From assembly GCA_002633005.1 (NCBI GenBank), contig NMRA01000019.1, positions 58,039 through 120,038 of the forward strand: a DNA stretch of 62,000 bases, written 5' to 3'. The notes under the pieces are model-generated. The model worked only from the letters and a program-made list of their open reading frames with translations, ran no database searches and was not told where the DNA came from. The position numbers and the translations under genes are program-made. Below are positions 34,601 through 46,600 of this stretch, in pieces. Source of the stretch: Phoronis australis. Taxonomy: Eukaryota; Phoronida; Phoronidae. The number at the start of each line of letters is the position of its first letter. The stretch's first letter is position 1.

Positions 34601-37044
34601 TGCATTCACCGAATATTGGTAGTTCCTGCATTTTTAGTGGGCTTTTGTCTCGTTGTCTACTTTTTCGGACTTTTTTTGTTTCTCTGAGGCGGACCTTTTT
34701 GCTCACTTTGCTCCCCCCCCTGGATGCCCGCATGCTTATTTCGCTTACAGTAAACACAATGTGTTGACGCTGTCCTTTATGCTATGTCAATACTGTTAGT
34801 TACCTATAAAGTCACCCAATATCTTGTCAAATGATAGTCCTTTGAGTGAAATCGCGATTCCAATGTATGTCTTGACAAAATAAACAACAAAATATATGTG
34901 TAAAAGTAGTACATACGTATTTTAAAACAATCCATCAAATTTCAAATCATTCAAACAGTACTTTTGAAAAAAATTCTAAGAATACTAGTCTCTCATCGGC
35001 GTAATTTTGGGTGGGCCTATTTTTAGAAATTCCCGTTCCGATACTTATATCTTGCGTTGGTGTTTGAAAGACACTGCACTAAATCAAAGTTGTTTGATTT
35101 CCCAGGCAATCTAGCGAGACAGGGGTCACAACTACAAGCGCTTCACAAGGTACGTGAATTTGGCACAGGCACTTCTGAAATAGTAAACAAATTGTAAAGT
35201 TTGTATCATGAAAGCATATTGTACAAAATGATAAAAAGTAACCGTAATTGGAAATCATCATTAGCTGTGCAGAAAACAGATTTTTGTATTACTTTCTAAG
35301 TAGACGGATTTTGTTGTTTCATAGTTCTGCTCAAAGCCACCATCTTCTTCAACATGACCTTTGACCTTGATTTGACCTTGACCGTGATCTCAAATTTCGG
35401 GCAACCGACCTCCATGAGATTCCGTGTGTTCCAAAGTATCTATGTGCCAAATTTGGTGCTTTAATCCGGGGTGTAAATGTTTTGTGATTTTTGGCTGCTA
35501 AGGGACCGGACTATCAAGAAGTCTATCCCTTCCAACAACCATCACAAAAATGCGTTTTTCGGTAGTAAAATCAATAACGTTGCGTAAGAGACTTACTCTA
35601 CTGATTTGATTTATTCGCTAAAACATATAATTCTTTTGAGAAACACAGACCAAATTCCACGAAGCATATTCAGAAATGTTATTCAATCGTGTTTTTACAA
35701 GGATCAAAATGGAGATTTTTTCAAACTTCAAATAAAACGACACGTAGGCATGCGCAGTTCGTTTTCGAAACACCGGTATGGTACTTTGTATGGCTGAAAT
35801 TTTCGAAGTTCTCTTCGCCGTTTAAGAAGCTTGTTCGATGTTCTAAACATCTTTAAAACTTGTAACTCAAGCACAATTTTAACTAGTAGTAACTGAAAAG
35901 AGTTTTAGTATGTTACTTATAGTTTCTTCGACAGGTATTCCCGTACCCATCATAATCGTAAGTGGGGCTGGTTCGGCTGCTGTGGTTATCCTTCTGTTGT
36001 CCCTTGTTCTAGGAGTGTTGTGCCACAGGTAAGCTAAAGGAAGGCCTACCTAATGCGATCATGAAGTGACAAGTACATGTTCAATGATGATGTTCATGAC
36101 GATGGTGACACGACTGTTCAGAATTATGGTGATCTGCCCTCGCGATTTTTACAACGTCGTGTACTCTCTTGGGCTATCATCTTGCTCAGCACTGTGCCTA
36201 CTAGCTTTTCACTCAAATTAGCCGAGGCAAGCAAATCCCGCCTCCCGTTCAGTAACGCTAGGACCTCGCTAAAAAGCAAGCGTAGGTCCTAGCGTTACCG
36301 CGGTACGGAACGCACGCCCGGTGTCGCAACGGTAACGTAAATAAGCCTACATATATCACTTTTCCCTTGCCTTTTAACACGTGACATTGTATTGTAACAT
36401 GTTTCAGGCACATAAAAAGACAAAAGAACCAACTTAAAGAGGGTGCAAAAAGTGGCGAAGATTTTGCCACTGACGACCAAGTCACGTGTGAATCCATAAA
36501 TACTCAGCAACCAAACACCTACGAGGCGATACAGGTTGTCAACAGACAGTTTTCTGAATACGCAGAACTAAATATCAAAGAAAGTGAAACTACCAATCAA
36601 AATGACGCACCGAACGCTATTTATTGCGAACTCGACAACAGCAAGAGAAAGTCGAATAACGTAACCACGTTTGCAACACCAGAGCCCGCATACTTTGTTC
36701 TGGAATCTGACTCAAAGATTAAAAATCGCCAAGTCGATAGTCAAATAGAACCAACTTATTTTGAAGTAGAAACAGGCGAGAGCGAAGTCAACCCCACTAT
36801 TCTACTCTTACTTTCGGAATCGGATAGACAAAGGGAACTCAGCGCAAGAGCTGAACCGACCTACTTTGAACTGGACAGGAGTGAATGTACGCCTTCCGGT
36901 GATACAGAAGTCGGCGATGGAGGAAAATGCTTTGTCTTGAGGTCTGATGTCCCACCTGCTGTTTATGAAGAAGTCGATAAGTTCATGCGTCAGCATTCAC
37001 GGTCGAGCGCTGACAGCGGGTGTCAAAGAAACGATGATAAATAA
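31651..37044 (+). CDS. gene A: mucin-stalk transmembrane receptor with tyrosine-motif tail (5' exons not found)
   Basis: Five exons join in frame with GT-AG borders: 31651-31725, 32120-32200, 35106-35149, 35935-36028 and 36408-37044 (stop). The first three encode a short Ser/Thr-rich extracellular stalk. The fourth is a membrane helix (IPVPIIIVSGAGSAAVVILL onward) ending LCHR. The fifth is a 211-residue cytoplasmic tail. Intron phases of the stalk, membrane and tail exons match gene B downstream, so the two are tandem paralogues. The first exon starts mid-codon, so a signal peptide and any lectin/CUB exons should lie upstream; none was recognised in 26.7-31.6 kb. It may be a full receptor with undetected exons or a shortened copy. 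Two CATGCGCG-type MITEs and a minisatellite sit in the 2.9-kb intron between exons 2 and 3. Confidence 0.7.
32971..33196 (+). mobile_element. CATGCGCG-type MITE copy 1
   Basis: A 226-bp element bounded by perfect 13-bp inverted termini CATGCGCGCACCC and GGGTGCGCGCATG, with TGTTT on both sides (32966-32970 and 33197-33201) as a 5-bp target duplication. The inside has a G run, GGGGGCTCGAATTTTTGAC, and two GGACCTTTTT boxes. It lies in a gene A intron. No coding capacity. A superfamily was not assigned. Confidence 0.85.
34238..34405 (+). repeat. ~20-bp minisatellite, about eight units
   Basis: Units close to GGCGTATATTCNGAAAGGGA repeat from about 34241 to 34404, one of them expanded by a poly-G run at about 34297-34308. 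Because the unit length is not a multiple of three and lacks stop codons, all three forward frames stay open, giving spurious peptides rich in VYSERE. It lies in a gene A intron, just before MITE copy 2. Confidence 0.85.
34500..34734 (+). mobile_element. CATGCGCG-type MITE copy 2
   Basis: Same order of internal motifs as copy 1 (GAGCTCGAATTTTTG, GTGGACCTTTTA, CTCTGAGGCGGACCTTTTTG), with degraded termini CTTGCGCGCACCC and GATGCCCGCATG. Flanks CTCAT and CTTAT agree at four of five bases, fitting an aged 5-bp target duplication. Same gene A intron as copy 1. Confidence 0.75.
35355..35383 (+). promoter_or_regulatory. cluster of TGACCT half-sites (DR1-like)
   Basis: TGACCTTTGACCT contains two AGGTCA-type nuclear-receptor half-sites spaced by one base, followed by two more TGACC half-sites (TTGACCTTGACC). 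DR1 elements of this form bind HNF4, COUP-TF and RXR families. However, TGACCTTGACC runs are also common inside dispersed invertebrate repeats, so regulation of gene A is only a possibility. Confidence 0.3.
35935..36028 (+). CDS. gene A transmembrane exon
   Basis: Encodes a single 25-28-residue hydrophobic helix with small residues (SGAGSAA) near its outer end, and CHR at the membrane exit completed by the next exon. It enters at phase 1 and leaves at phase 2, exactly as the gene B membrane exon at 48123-48204. Confidence 0.75.
36252..36298. repeat. perfect 15-bp inverted repeat in a gene A intron
   Basis: GTAACGCTAGGACCT at 36252-36266 is exactly complementary to AGGTCCTAGCGTTAC at 36284-36298, and the 17-base loop has further AGC/GCT pairing. 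It lies in the last intron of gene A, about 110 bases before the tail exon. It may be a remnant of a small foldback element. Confidence 0.75.
36408..37044 (+). CDS. gene A cytoplasmic tail exon with seven tyrosine motifs
   Basis: An uninterrupted 211-residue acidic, Asn/Ser-rich tail with motifs in order TYEAI, EYAEL, IYCEL, AYFVL, TYFEV, TYFEL and VYEEV. SEYAEL fits the ITIM pattern (S/I/V/L-x-Y-x-x-L/V/I). The others are YxxL/V/I motifs of the kind that bind SH2 domains once phosphorylated. YAEL and YCEL are 17 residues apart, longer than a classical ITAM. Two PTYFE-type repeats suggest internal duplication. Signalling through tyrosine kinases or phosphatases is inferred from the motifs only. 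Stop codon TAA at 37042-37044. Confidence 0.75.
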
Positions 37045-40000
37045 ACTTCAACAAAATGACGTGCGTGTAGGTCCCTAGTGATAGCAAAATCTAGACTCGT
37101 ATGCGCCTGCGCGTGTGAAGTTTCTTTTGCTTTTGTCGCCACGGCAAACTTAGCTGGGCATCCCGAAAAACGAGCAAAATACAAAAAATTGTCAGATTTC
37201 ATCCCAAAATCAGGACTCGTATGCGACTACTAGGCACTAGCGGAATGCCAAAACAGTCCAGATTCCAAGCGGATTGGGTAGTCAACGGGTGTCTACTAGA
37301 ACGGTAATCTGAAAAGTCCGAGGGACTGCCTAAATTTCCATTCAAAACGTGGAAAGAAGTAGGAGAGTGTTTAAGAGTATACACGAATGCAAGAAAAAAT
37401 AGGTAAAAGGACTAACCAACTGCACTGATTTTTCAAAAAACAGGTTAAAATGTAAACACATGATATTCGTAGCCACTACGCTTAAAGTAAACCTCAAAAT
37501 GGGCAGTCAAACCAGCAGCAGGCACCAGTTTTAACGAAGCTATTAAGTACATGTACCACCTTCACTCTCATAAAATCGGTCTCGTAATATTCCGTATCAT
37601 GAAAGAGTTCAATTTCCGTTACCAACAAAAACATACTAGAAACCATAAGCCACTAAAAAAATGCTTCGGCATTGGCCAACCCCGAAACCCTGAATTCCAC
37701 AATGGCGCAGTTCACATTGCCTATGATTTGAGTTGTTCAGCAACAATTCAAGATCGTAATGTTTTTAAAACCTCCATTATTGACATCTAAACATCGGCGA
37801 AATGCCCCTTTAAGTGATTAATAAGAAGTAGGCCTACTTGAAATGGATAAACACCCAGTTCAAGACACGCGCTATGACGTACGTGGAGAAACCGCACGTG
37901 TGAAACTTGAGGATGCGCACGTCCCTATGTAAAACACATCAGTATTATTTCAAAATAGGCGTTAAACAATTATCTATTTGTTCCACTTTGTATAGTTTTA
38001 TATGAGAAGCGGAAACATTTATTGTTGGATATTATGATAAAATTAAAGACATATTTTTAGTACCACAAATGTCATGAACTTGTTAATGACACTAAATATA
38101 AAGAAGACGTTAACCAACCTTCTAGGCCAACTAGTGCGGATAACTCAGTCAGCGGTCAAAATCTCAGCTGGTGTCAAAATTGGCAGTTTTACATTCCTAC
38201 TAATATTAGATTAAATTAAACGTCTACCGTCACGCCATGCATAATTTAAATTTAAAATTTATACGACTTATGTCATTAAGTGTTAAGTATCATTTCTTCT
38301 AGTTCACATGATGAAGAAAATGAGGGAAAGTGAACTGCAAACAGATATTTATTTTCAATCTTCGCGCACGGCTGTTATAACAAAAATGAAGGTAAAAAGA
38401 GACACTCTCGTCGCCGGATTCGAAACTAAACTACTGTGGCGAATCGCCTTCGGAAATTTAGTCACAATAGATCCCGGAACTGGGGTGCGGGCGTAGTGAT
38501 CTTTTACAGGTTGTGCCCGGTTCTGTTTTGAAGGCATTCTTTTTGTAATGGCTCATCAGCTTTGATAAAATCTGAGAAGTTCTGAGTTTTAAAAATATTT
38601 GTATGCCCGGCTGACTTCGTTCGAGTAGGTCACTGCTTCTTTCAAAGGCTATTTACTCCACAGGAAATATGTTCTATGTGGTCTGGCTAGCACGGCTGCA
38701 CTGCTTTTTAGACTCGGTCAAGACACAGATCTCTAGGAATGAAATTTCAGCTTCTTCGACCATAGATAAAATAATATTTAATCTATGATTAGATTTCGCG
38801 CGAGTATGGGTAGCTGCTTATATTTGTTTGTTCCGGTGCTGTTTCGTGCTATGTGATACATGGCAATGTGATTGTTTTATTTTGCACAAGCGAAGTAAGC
38901 TTAGAACTGTTAACTGAAATAAAATCAAATTAGCAAAGAAAATTGGTCAAGGGGTCTAGACTGTCTCCATCAGCCTACGACAGAAATTCTCTCAGTGGTG
39001 TAGCTAGGAGTTCCGCTACCCATTTTAGAAGATAACGTTGCCCCTACCTGGCACACCAGATGGCGCCCAACTTGGCTGAGGTCCCCTGGCGATAGCAATG
39101 TCAATGTTGTTTCTGTTCCCACTCAATTCCAGCTAGGAACCATGACCCATATGAGCATTTCTAAGGTATTGACTATCTCAGAAACTGGACTGGAGTTGAC
39201 AAATACGATCCTAGAATATTGCTAGATTCAGAGTGCTCTTATCTTTGACTTGATAGACTTAGTAGGATATACGTAAGTCAGTGTACATTAAAATATTTTC
39301 AGTATATAACAATACTGTTCTCTCATGGTGTCCTGATGAGATCGAAAATAACGAAAATCTCAGGGTCAGGGACAAATAAAATAAAAAATCAAAACAGGCA
39401 ATAAAGTAATCTGTTATAACTTACTATTTTAATTAAACTAAAATGTAATTGCAATATACTTAAATTCAAATACATTCAGTGGTACTTGGTAGCCTTGAAT
39501 ATAACATTTTCTTGGTTTTAATTTCAATAAGTCTTACAATGGAACCCATTGTGCGACTTGAACTTGTCTGCTGGTTTGTAAAGTCAACAAAGCCTGGTCG
39601 CAAATGATGGGAGCAGAAAAATGTTTTCTAAGCAATAAAACTGTGAAAATTACGTAAGACCTGGAGTTTTTCTTCAATTTTGGGATCGTTAGACAATCAA
39701 AGCTCAACAATATTACATTCATTAGTACTATATTAAGTACTGTAGTCCAACAAAGGAGGTCTGCGATTTATCCCTAAGTCCACTGAGTTACAGAGTGGTG
39801 AGAGTCGAAAGAACTTCCGGTTACCACCACGTACGTTTAGGGCCACCACCGAAAAATTGACCAAACGTTCTCTAAGACTGGAGCTGAAAAGGTTTCAGCG
39901 GCCTCCTGCCAAGGCAACGTGTCGATCTGTTCGCATAAAGAATGAACAGCGGCTTTGTTGTTTAGTAATTTTGTCGCGAAATCACTGGGGTTATCTGGAA

Positions 40001-40543
40001 CCGTGCCCAAAGAGTCTTGATGATTCCATTACAAATAGAAATAACAAAATGAACACTCGATCAAAACTCAGTCGAAGAGACAACCGGAAAAAATGCAAAT
40101 TCTCGCGACCAGTTCCGTGAAATCTCGATGTATTCGGCGAGCTCTAGCGCGAGATGGCATGGGACAGGGCATTCCATTCCTCTAGTCCTGTGAGTCAGGA
40201 ATCTGAATGCTACAAGCTATATTCCGGCCAAAGTCTTGCCACCTATTTACGAGTGCAGTGTTCGAATCTCCATCGAGATGATCCCACCTGGCATTACCAC
40301 ACATTATATGGTCGCCTGCTTTGATACGTGTATTCCTTTAGCCAGGGCCACAAACCTAGTTTGTTAGCCCGCAGTTTCTTACTAACAAAAATACAATATC
40401 GTCGTCACGTGACTAATCGAGTTATTTTCCTTGGCTCAATGTCTTTTGTCATAGGCCGCTTGTTGTGAGGAAGTAAAAGTAACCTATAGTTGCCTTCTTG
40501 GAGATGTCACAGTCCGATACGTTTCTTTCTCCAAGGCCAAGCT
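37045..40543. other. intergenic region between genes A and B
   Basis: Holds the gene A 3' region and the gene B upstream region. No further receptor exons were recognised. A B-box-like GTGTTCGAATCTC occurs near 40249 without a convincing A box. Nothing else supportable. Confidence 0.4.
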
Positions 40544-40667
40544 ATGGAATCATTAAAGTACCAATTTGCATACTTGCACTTGTGCTCTGTATGGATTATA
40601 TTAAGTTTTATGTCCTGCGAATCAAGGCAAGAATCGACTGTCAATCAGGATGTCACTCAATTCCCAG
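40544..40667 (+). CDS. gene B exon 1: signal peptide
   Basis: Starts at ATG 40544, chosen because it directly precedes a classic signal peptide (hydrophobic core of about 15 residues, then SFMSCES as a likely cleavage region). It ends with a GTAAGT donor at phase 1. An upstream in-frame start would place charged residues before the core. The mature protein would begin within about 10 residues of SRQEST. Confidence 0.7.
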
Positions 40668-43600
40668 GTAAGTGTGCCCAACAGCGAGGTATAGGTATGG
40701 TCACAATAGTACCAACTCAAATTAATGATCTTATACTTGCACTTATTCATTTCAGTCGTATTTATTTGCACCGTCTCGAGGCATGTTGTACTAACGACAA
40801 CGTGGCCACCATTGCAATATCGAACAAAGAAAAAACTATCGTATATCAATCTCTGTCAATCCGTACTCTTACTATTTGCTTGGACTGAATACATCAAACG
40901 ATCGAAGTACCTGCAACACGAGGCGGAAGACTGCGGCTTTGTTTCTTTTTGTATTTGGTTAACAGTTAATAGCACTTCTTTTATTGCAGACCATTTACAT
41001 TCTACGACACTGTGATGCCGCACAAAATCCATAAACTTATAGGAGATAAAGTTTCGAATAATAGGTACCCAATACCTGACGGAATTTCGTCGCAAGACCC
41101 TTTGCATTTTTCTTTATTTTGTCTTGGAGGTTAAGAGTCCCTAACTGCTTTGTCGGATGTTGGTTTTGGGGGTTGTCCTTTCAGATAGCGAAGCATGCGC
41201 GCACCCAGCCTTCAATATGGGGGGGGGGCTCGAATTCCTGACGTTGTGCACCTTTTGGTAACAAAAAAGCGGGTGCGCGCAGGCGAAGTGCAGAAATCTA
41301 ACACAGAATTAACACGAATTAATGTGCATTGAACCTGTACATATGGCCCACAGCCGTCCTGTATGTACAGAACAGAGATCCTAATTAAGTTGCTGGTCAG
41401 TTAAATACTAATATTTCTTGACTGGAATAGATTTCCATATAAACTTTGCAACACTTCTCAACACCTAAACACAATTGGCCTTAAAAAACTTCTCAACACT
41501 GACCGGAATCATTTAAGGTTATTTAGGACCCTTGAAAAATGTCCACTGGCTAACTACAGCAAAGCTCAGAGATGACTGATGAGGTCCTACACAACCTTAA
41601 ACCATACATCCCTTTAATGTAAATAACAGTTTCTTAGATCGGACAGAACTAGTGGACACCTCAATAATGGGAATGAGTTAATGTCTTCATTTTATTTGTA
41701 CTATGACTATAGTACATATTCTCTGGCGACATGTTTTTCCCTCCCTCTCTGCCTCCCTGCCTGCCTCCCTCCCTCCTTCTCTCCCCCCTCGCTCCTTCCT
41801 CCTTCTCTCCCTCCCTCGCTCCCTCCNTCGCTGACTCCCTCGCTCCGTCGCTAACTCCCTCCCTCCGTCGCTGACTCCTCCCTCCGTCTCTCCCTTCCTC
41901 CCTCGTCATATTTTATGATAACCGGAAATTTAGCATTCTCGTGCAGTTCCGATGTTTTCTATATCTCTTTCTTCTCGGCAGATCTGCTTCAATACAAGGT
42001 GAACAGCGGCAGTGATTGTTACGGTCCTACCGGCTTTATTCATTTGGGTCAGTGTAAACCAGTCTCTGATCACCAGATAATGGTTCTGTCATACGTTCAC
42101 ATGCATGTAACAAACTTAAGTGGAATCTGTGACGAATTCACGGACACGAAATTGAATAACTACATACCGTCCCAGGCGCGACTATGTTCTGGAGAACGGG
42201 AGTGTGTCGTGGGCCCAATTGATTGGCGCAGAGTCGACGCGGGTGGTTACTCCAACATCCTGGTTGTGTTTTACACATGTACGGAAGGTATGTATCAAGC
42301 ATTTGAATAATAAGAACTTACGAGACTGATATTGGCTATAGCTAATCACTTGACATCTTTGAAAAAAATCACCTGTAAGACCCTCGTCATCCGTCAGTTG
42401 AAAAGTTTGGAGAAAGGTCAATGCAAAGTTTGAGAAATGGACAAGCGTGACTAACCTTTCGGGCGAGTTTGTCGACATTTGTGGAGAAGACCACGCCTGG
42501 AGTACAAAGGGACCCACTGTGTGACACAACCACGATCGTGGTGCAACATTTAGTTCTTTCAGACCTACTTATGGTGCAGTTGTACGAGGCGAAACCAGTT
42601 TAGTGTGAAATCACTAGAAAAGGATTGGCGAAAATCAAGAGAAACTTGTCTACAGGCCTCTATAATAATTCACGTAGTTCGCATTTTGTTTACGAAGTCT
42701 TTCTCCTGGAATTGAGCTGAACTGTTAGTTCACCTGTATTGGTATAATCACGCTGACAATTCATTGTTTCAATGGTTTAATTATGTGCCCCAATATTTAC
42801 ACTGGATTTGAACGACGTTTCGCTTGGCTATTTCTCCGATCTTCATCAGTTAAAGCGATTATAAGTCCATTTTCCGTCTTAGACTTTGATTTAGGCGATT
42901 GCCATTTAACGCTGTAAACTTGGTATCAACTTATTCCTTACTCAGATAAGAAGTGATTTCTGGATTTGCAAAGAATTGTCAGCTCGTTATTCGTTGAGAT
43001 TTATGTTCAGCGCATAAACCCAACCTGTAGAGCTCTATGTAAAGCAATAACGAACTGTCAGTTCTTTTGAAGCAATGAAATCAGCTCCAGTTTGACCAAG
43101 GAAAAATTTCGAGAGTAATGTCATAACCGTGGTGCCATATCAGAAGTCATATTCTGTGACGGAAGGCTGGTTTAGACAATCGCTGTCAGATGGTACATTG
43201 ATAGCTGTTAAAAACTATTATTATTTTTATGTTTTTGCAATTCATCATTCATGTTGAAGGAAAGACCCTAGAAAATTCAGAAAGTCACGTGCGTCTTGTA
43301 TTAAATATATACAGCAAGTACAAAATTGTTCAAGAACTATTCACACTGGAGATCTAGGAGCGTCAGACAATTTCCAACGTCGAACGTTCACGAAAGACCT
43401 GCGAGTTATCACGGAGGGGTCCTTTGTCCCTTAATCCGCCTCTGATTCAACGATGCCGAATTACTCACGTTCATTGATTCTACTCAACAAGGTCGTCGTT
43501 TCGAGTGCTTACTTGGCCAATTTCCGAGCTACGATTGAAGCCTGGGCACACCAGTGGAGTGAACCTTACTGGTCTATAACAAGCAACACTAACAGCGTGC

Positions 43601-46600
43601 AATGTCTTAAAGTTCTAATGTGACAAGAAAGAGCTTGCGTTCGCCTGCAGCATTTTCCTGCACCTCACTGCGTTTTTTATTTTATTTCAGAAAAAGAAAC
43701 AATCAGTGTCACTGAACATTCGTACACGCAGCATAAGTTGTCCAGAGGCACTATTAAGTCAAGGAGATACCCGCACAACGATAGTTTTACAAGCAATACA
43801 TCGTGTGTACTGTCGTCAAATCAACCCATTGATTTGTGGATTGTTGAAGTGGATTTTGCAACTCCAGGAAAGTTTTGTATTACCAGCGAATCCGGAGTCC
43901 CGCATTGCACAAACAGTGCCCAAATGACGTTCACTCGGTGGAATGACACTCATTTGCCAGTGCCATTCGTGTCACGTGACAATATAGCCATCCAGCTAAA
44001 AATTGACAAGGAAAGTGGAACAACTGGGAGATTTGCTCTGCTTTTTAAAGGTATAAACTCTCGTGACATATTTTTCATCATCACGTGATCTGTACAGTTG
44101 TAAATGATGTAATTTTATTGGATTTGGTTTGCTGTTTGTTATTTCATTGATTTCGTTGCCAATGATTTTGTAGAAATCAAAGTACTTATATAAAATTATT
44201 TGTTAATTATCCTGTATTTGATGTGAAAACGAACTGATTGGTTAATGCCACACTACGTCCATCTGATTGTTTATGAAGCGTCACGTGTAATTAGTAGAAT
44301 TGGAAATGTAACTGCTTTTGCTGTCGTTCAGTGATAACTTTGTCTTTCATAAATTTGCAGGTTCAAAGTCGTCCCTTGTTTCAGTCACTTGTGGCAATGC
44401 ATCCAACATTGGAACTTCAGCTTCTGATAACACAACCATCACAACTGAACGAACTGGGTATGAGTATCTCTTGTTCACATTACCTAGCTCTGAAAAGCGT
44501 CACTTTCAGTTAAATGGTCGTGATGCAGTCAACGTCTGTCTCTATGTCTAATAGTTTGAAAAACGTCCGCTAGGGACGTACGGTAAGAGGTTTAGAGGAA
44601 ATACTTGGCTACCAAAAACTTTTCTCATACGTCTTGTAGTGCTTAAATAATGAAATGTTACTAACTTGATTTTATAAAACATACAGTGAGCCAGACCACA
44701 ACTAGGCGACGTCAAGGCGTATGGAATCGATGCTTTATGAGCCATTCAGCCGTTGCAATTTCAGGCAATCAACATCAGTGGCCTACAGTCATATGACAGA
44801 CAATGGTGTTTCACAATCTTCTACAGTGACAACAACAACCAACACCGCAAAATCTCACCTCACAACGTTAACAAGTCAGCAAACGTCGAGGTGAATACTT
44901 TTGTCATTGATTATTTCAACAATTCTTGCACTGTAACATTGTCCACTGTACGTGGTACACTTCGGCATTACTCTAACCAAGACACAGTTATAAGGGCCTC
45001 ACCTCGTAACCACAGGGGCCCTCCTCTGTCTCTACAGAGGAGTGGTAATTTCTTACGATCGGGTGTAGCCAGATGACAAGTTTGGTTCTGTTGAAGGACG
45101 GGTCTCACAACGTGATTTAACCTTATGTATGTTTGGGGAAGACACAACGCCGTGTTGTTTGATTAATATTCGCAACTCAAACAAAAAACGACGGATTTCG
45201 GGAAAAATGATGTGAAATCAAAAATAGCAACCGTAATTTCATTGTAAGAATCAAATTAATTAACAACTTTTAGATGACCATATGTTTTGTTTTGGTCCTA
45301 TCTGCAGGCTTGCCTGGCAATTAGCCGTAGACGACATCCCTGCACAGGAGGACAGCAACGATATACTATATAACAATACCTAGGTTTTACAATATATGTG
45401 GAAACAAATGGTATGTGTATTTGTAGGTTTTATATTTCTTTTAGGCAGTTAACAACGTCGGTCTCGAGTTTGACAACTGATGACGTTCCTCAATGGCAAT
45501 CAACGACTGGCAACCACGAAACATCCCCTCTTACAACGTCAACAACAAAACAAACATCAGAGTTAAAGCTTTCGAGTTTGACAACCGATGACGTTTCTTC
45601 ACGGCAGTTAACGACTGGCAACCACGAAACATCCCCTCACTCAACGTTAACAACAAAACAAACATCAGAGTTGGAGCTCTTGAGTTTGACAACCGATGAC
45701 GTTACTTCACCACAGTCGACGATTGGCAACCACGAAACACTCCTTCTCAAAACGTCAACAACTAGACAAACATCAGGGTTGGTGCTCTCGAGTTTGACAA
45801 CCGATGACTATACTCCACGACAGACGACTAGAAGCCTAGAAACATACCTTCTCACAACCTTAACGACAAGACAAACATCAGGGTTGACGATCTCGAGTTT
45901 GACAACCGATAATGTTACTCCTCGGCAATCAACGACTGACAACCACGAAACGTTCTCTCTTACAACGCCAACAACAAAACAAACATCAGAGTTGGAGCCC
46001 TCGAGATTTACAACCGATGACGTTACTGCACGGCAGTCAACGACCGGAAACCACGAAACATCGCTTCTCACGACGTTAACAACAAGGTGAACACCAGGGT
46101 TGGTGATGTAATTCCAGCTTGCTTACTTCGTACCACTACAGTGTTCTTACTTGTATCCATTTCATAACATTCAATTACAATTGTTTCAATAAACAGAACC
46201 ATTTTGAATTCTACATGTGCTGTTTCCAGCTAAATACGGCAATGATGAAGACGAAATGGTGCCATAAGAGTTTTTCTCCCTTACGCAGCTAATCGGGCTT
46301 TCTTAACGTTCAGTTTCAAATCTTTGATGAACAGGCATTATTTGTTTCAGGTGGATAGCATCGTCAATCTTTGGAATGACAACTGGTGAAGTTTCTCAAG
46401 AGCAAACCACGACTGCCAGCCTCGAGACATCACATCTCACAACGATGACAACAAAACAAACGTAATGGCGAGCAATTGCAACCAAATACGATTATTTCAC
46501 TATAAGTTTACAAACTGTTTGCGCCAATGATGTGTGACAAGTAACTGTGGCAACCCGTTGCAAGTCTTCGGTGAAAGGGAATTGATCCTTAACGAAAAGT

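Noticed and set aside
40230-40300. B-box-like GTGTTCGAATCTC suggesting a tRNA or SINE
   Set aside because: No A box or pairing acceptor strand at the right distance.
45808-46071. An 87-codon minus-strand frame in the mucin exon
   Set aside because: Antisense shadow of the repeat array.
45445-46086. CRISPR-like array of regular repeats
   Set aside because: The repeats are coding, in one frame, without unique spacers, in animal DNA.
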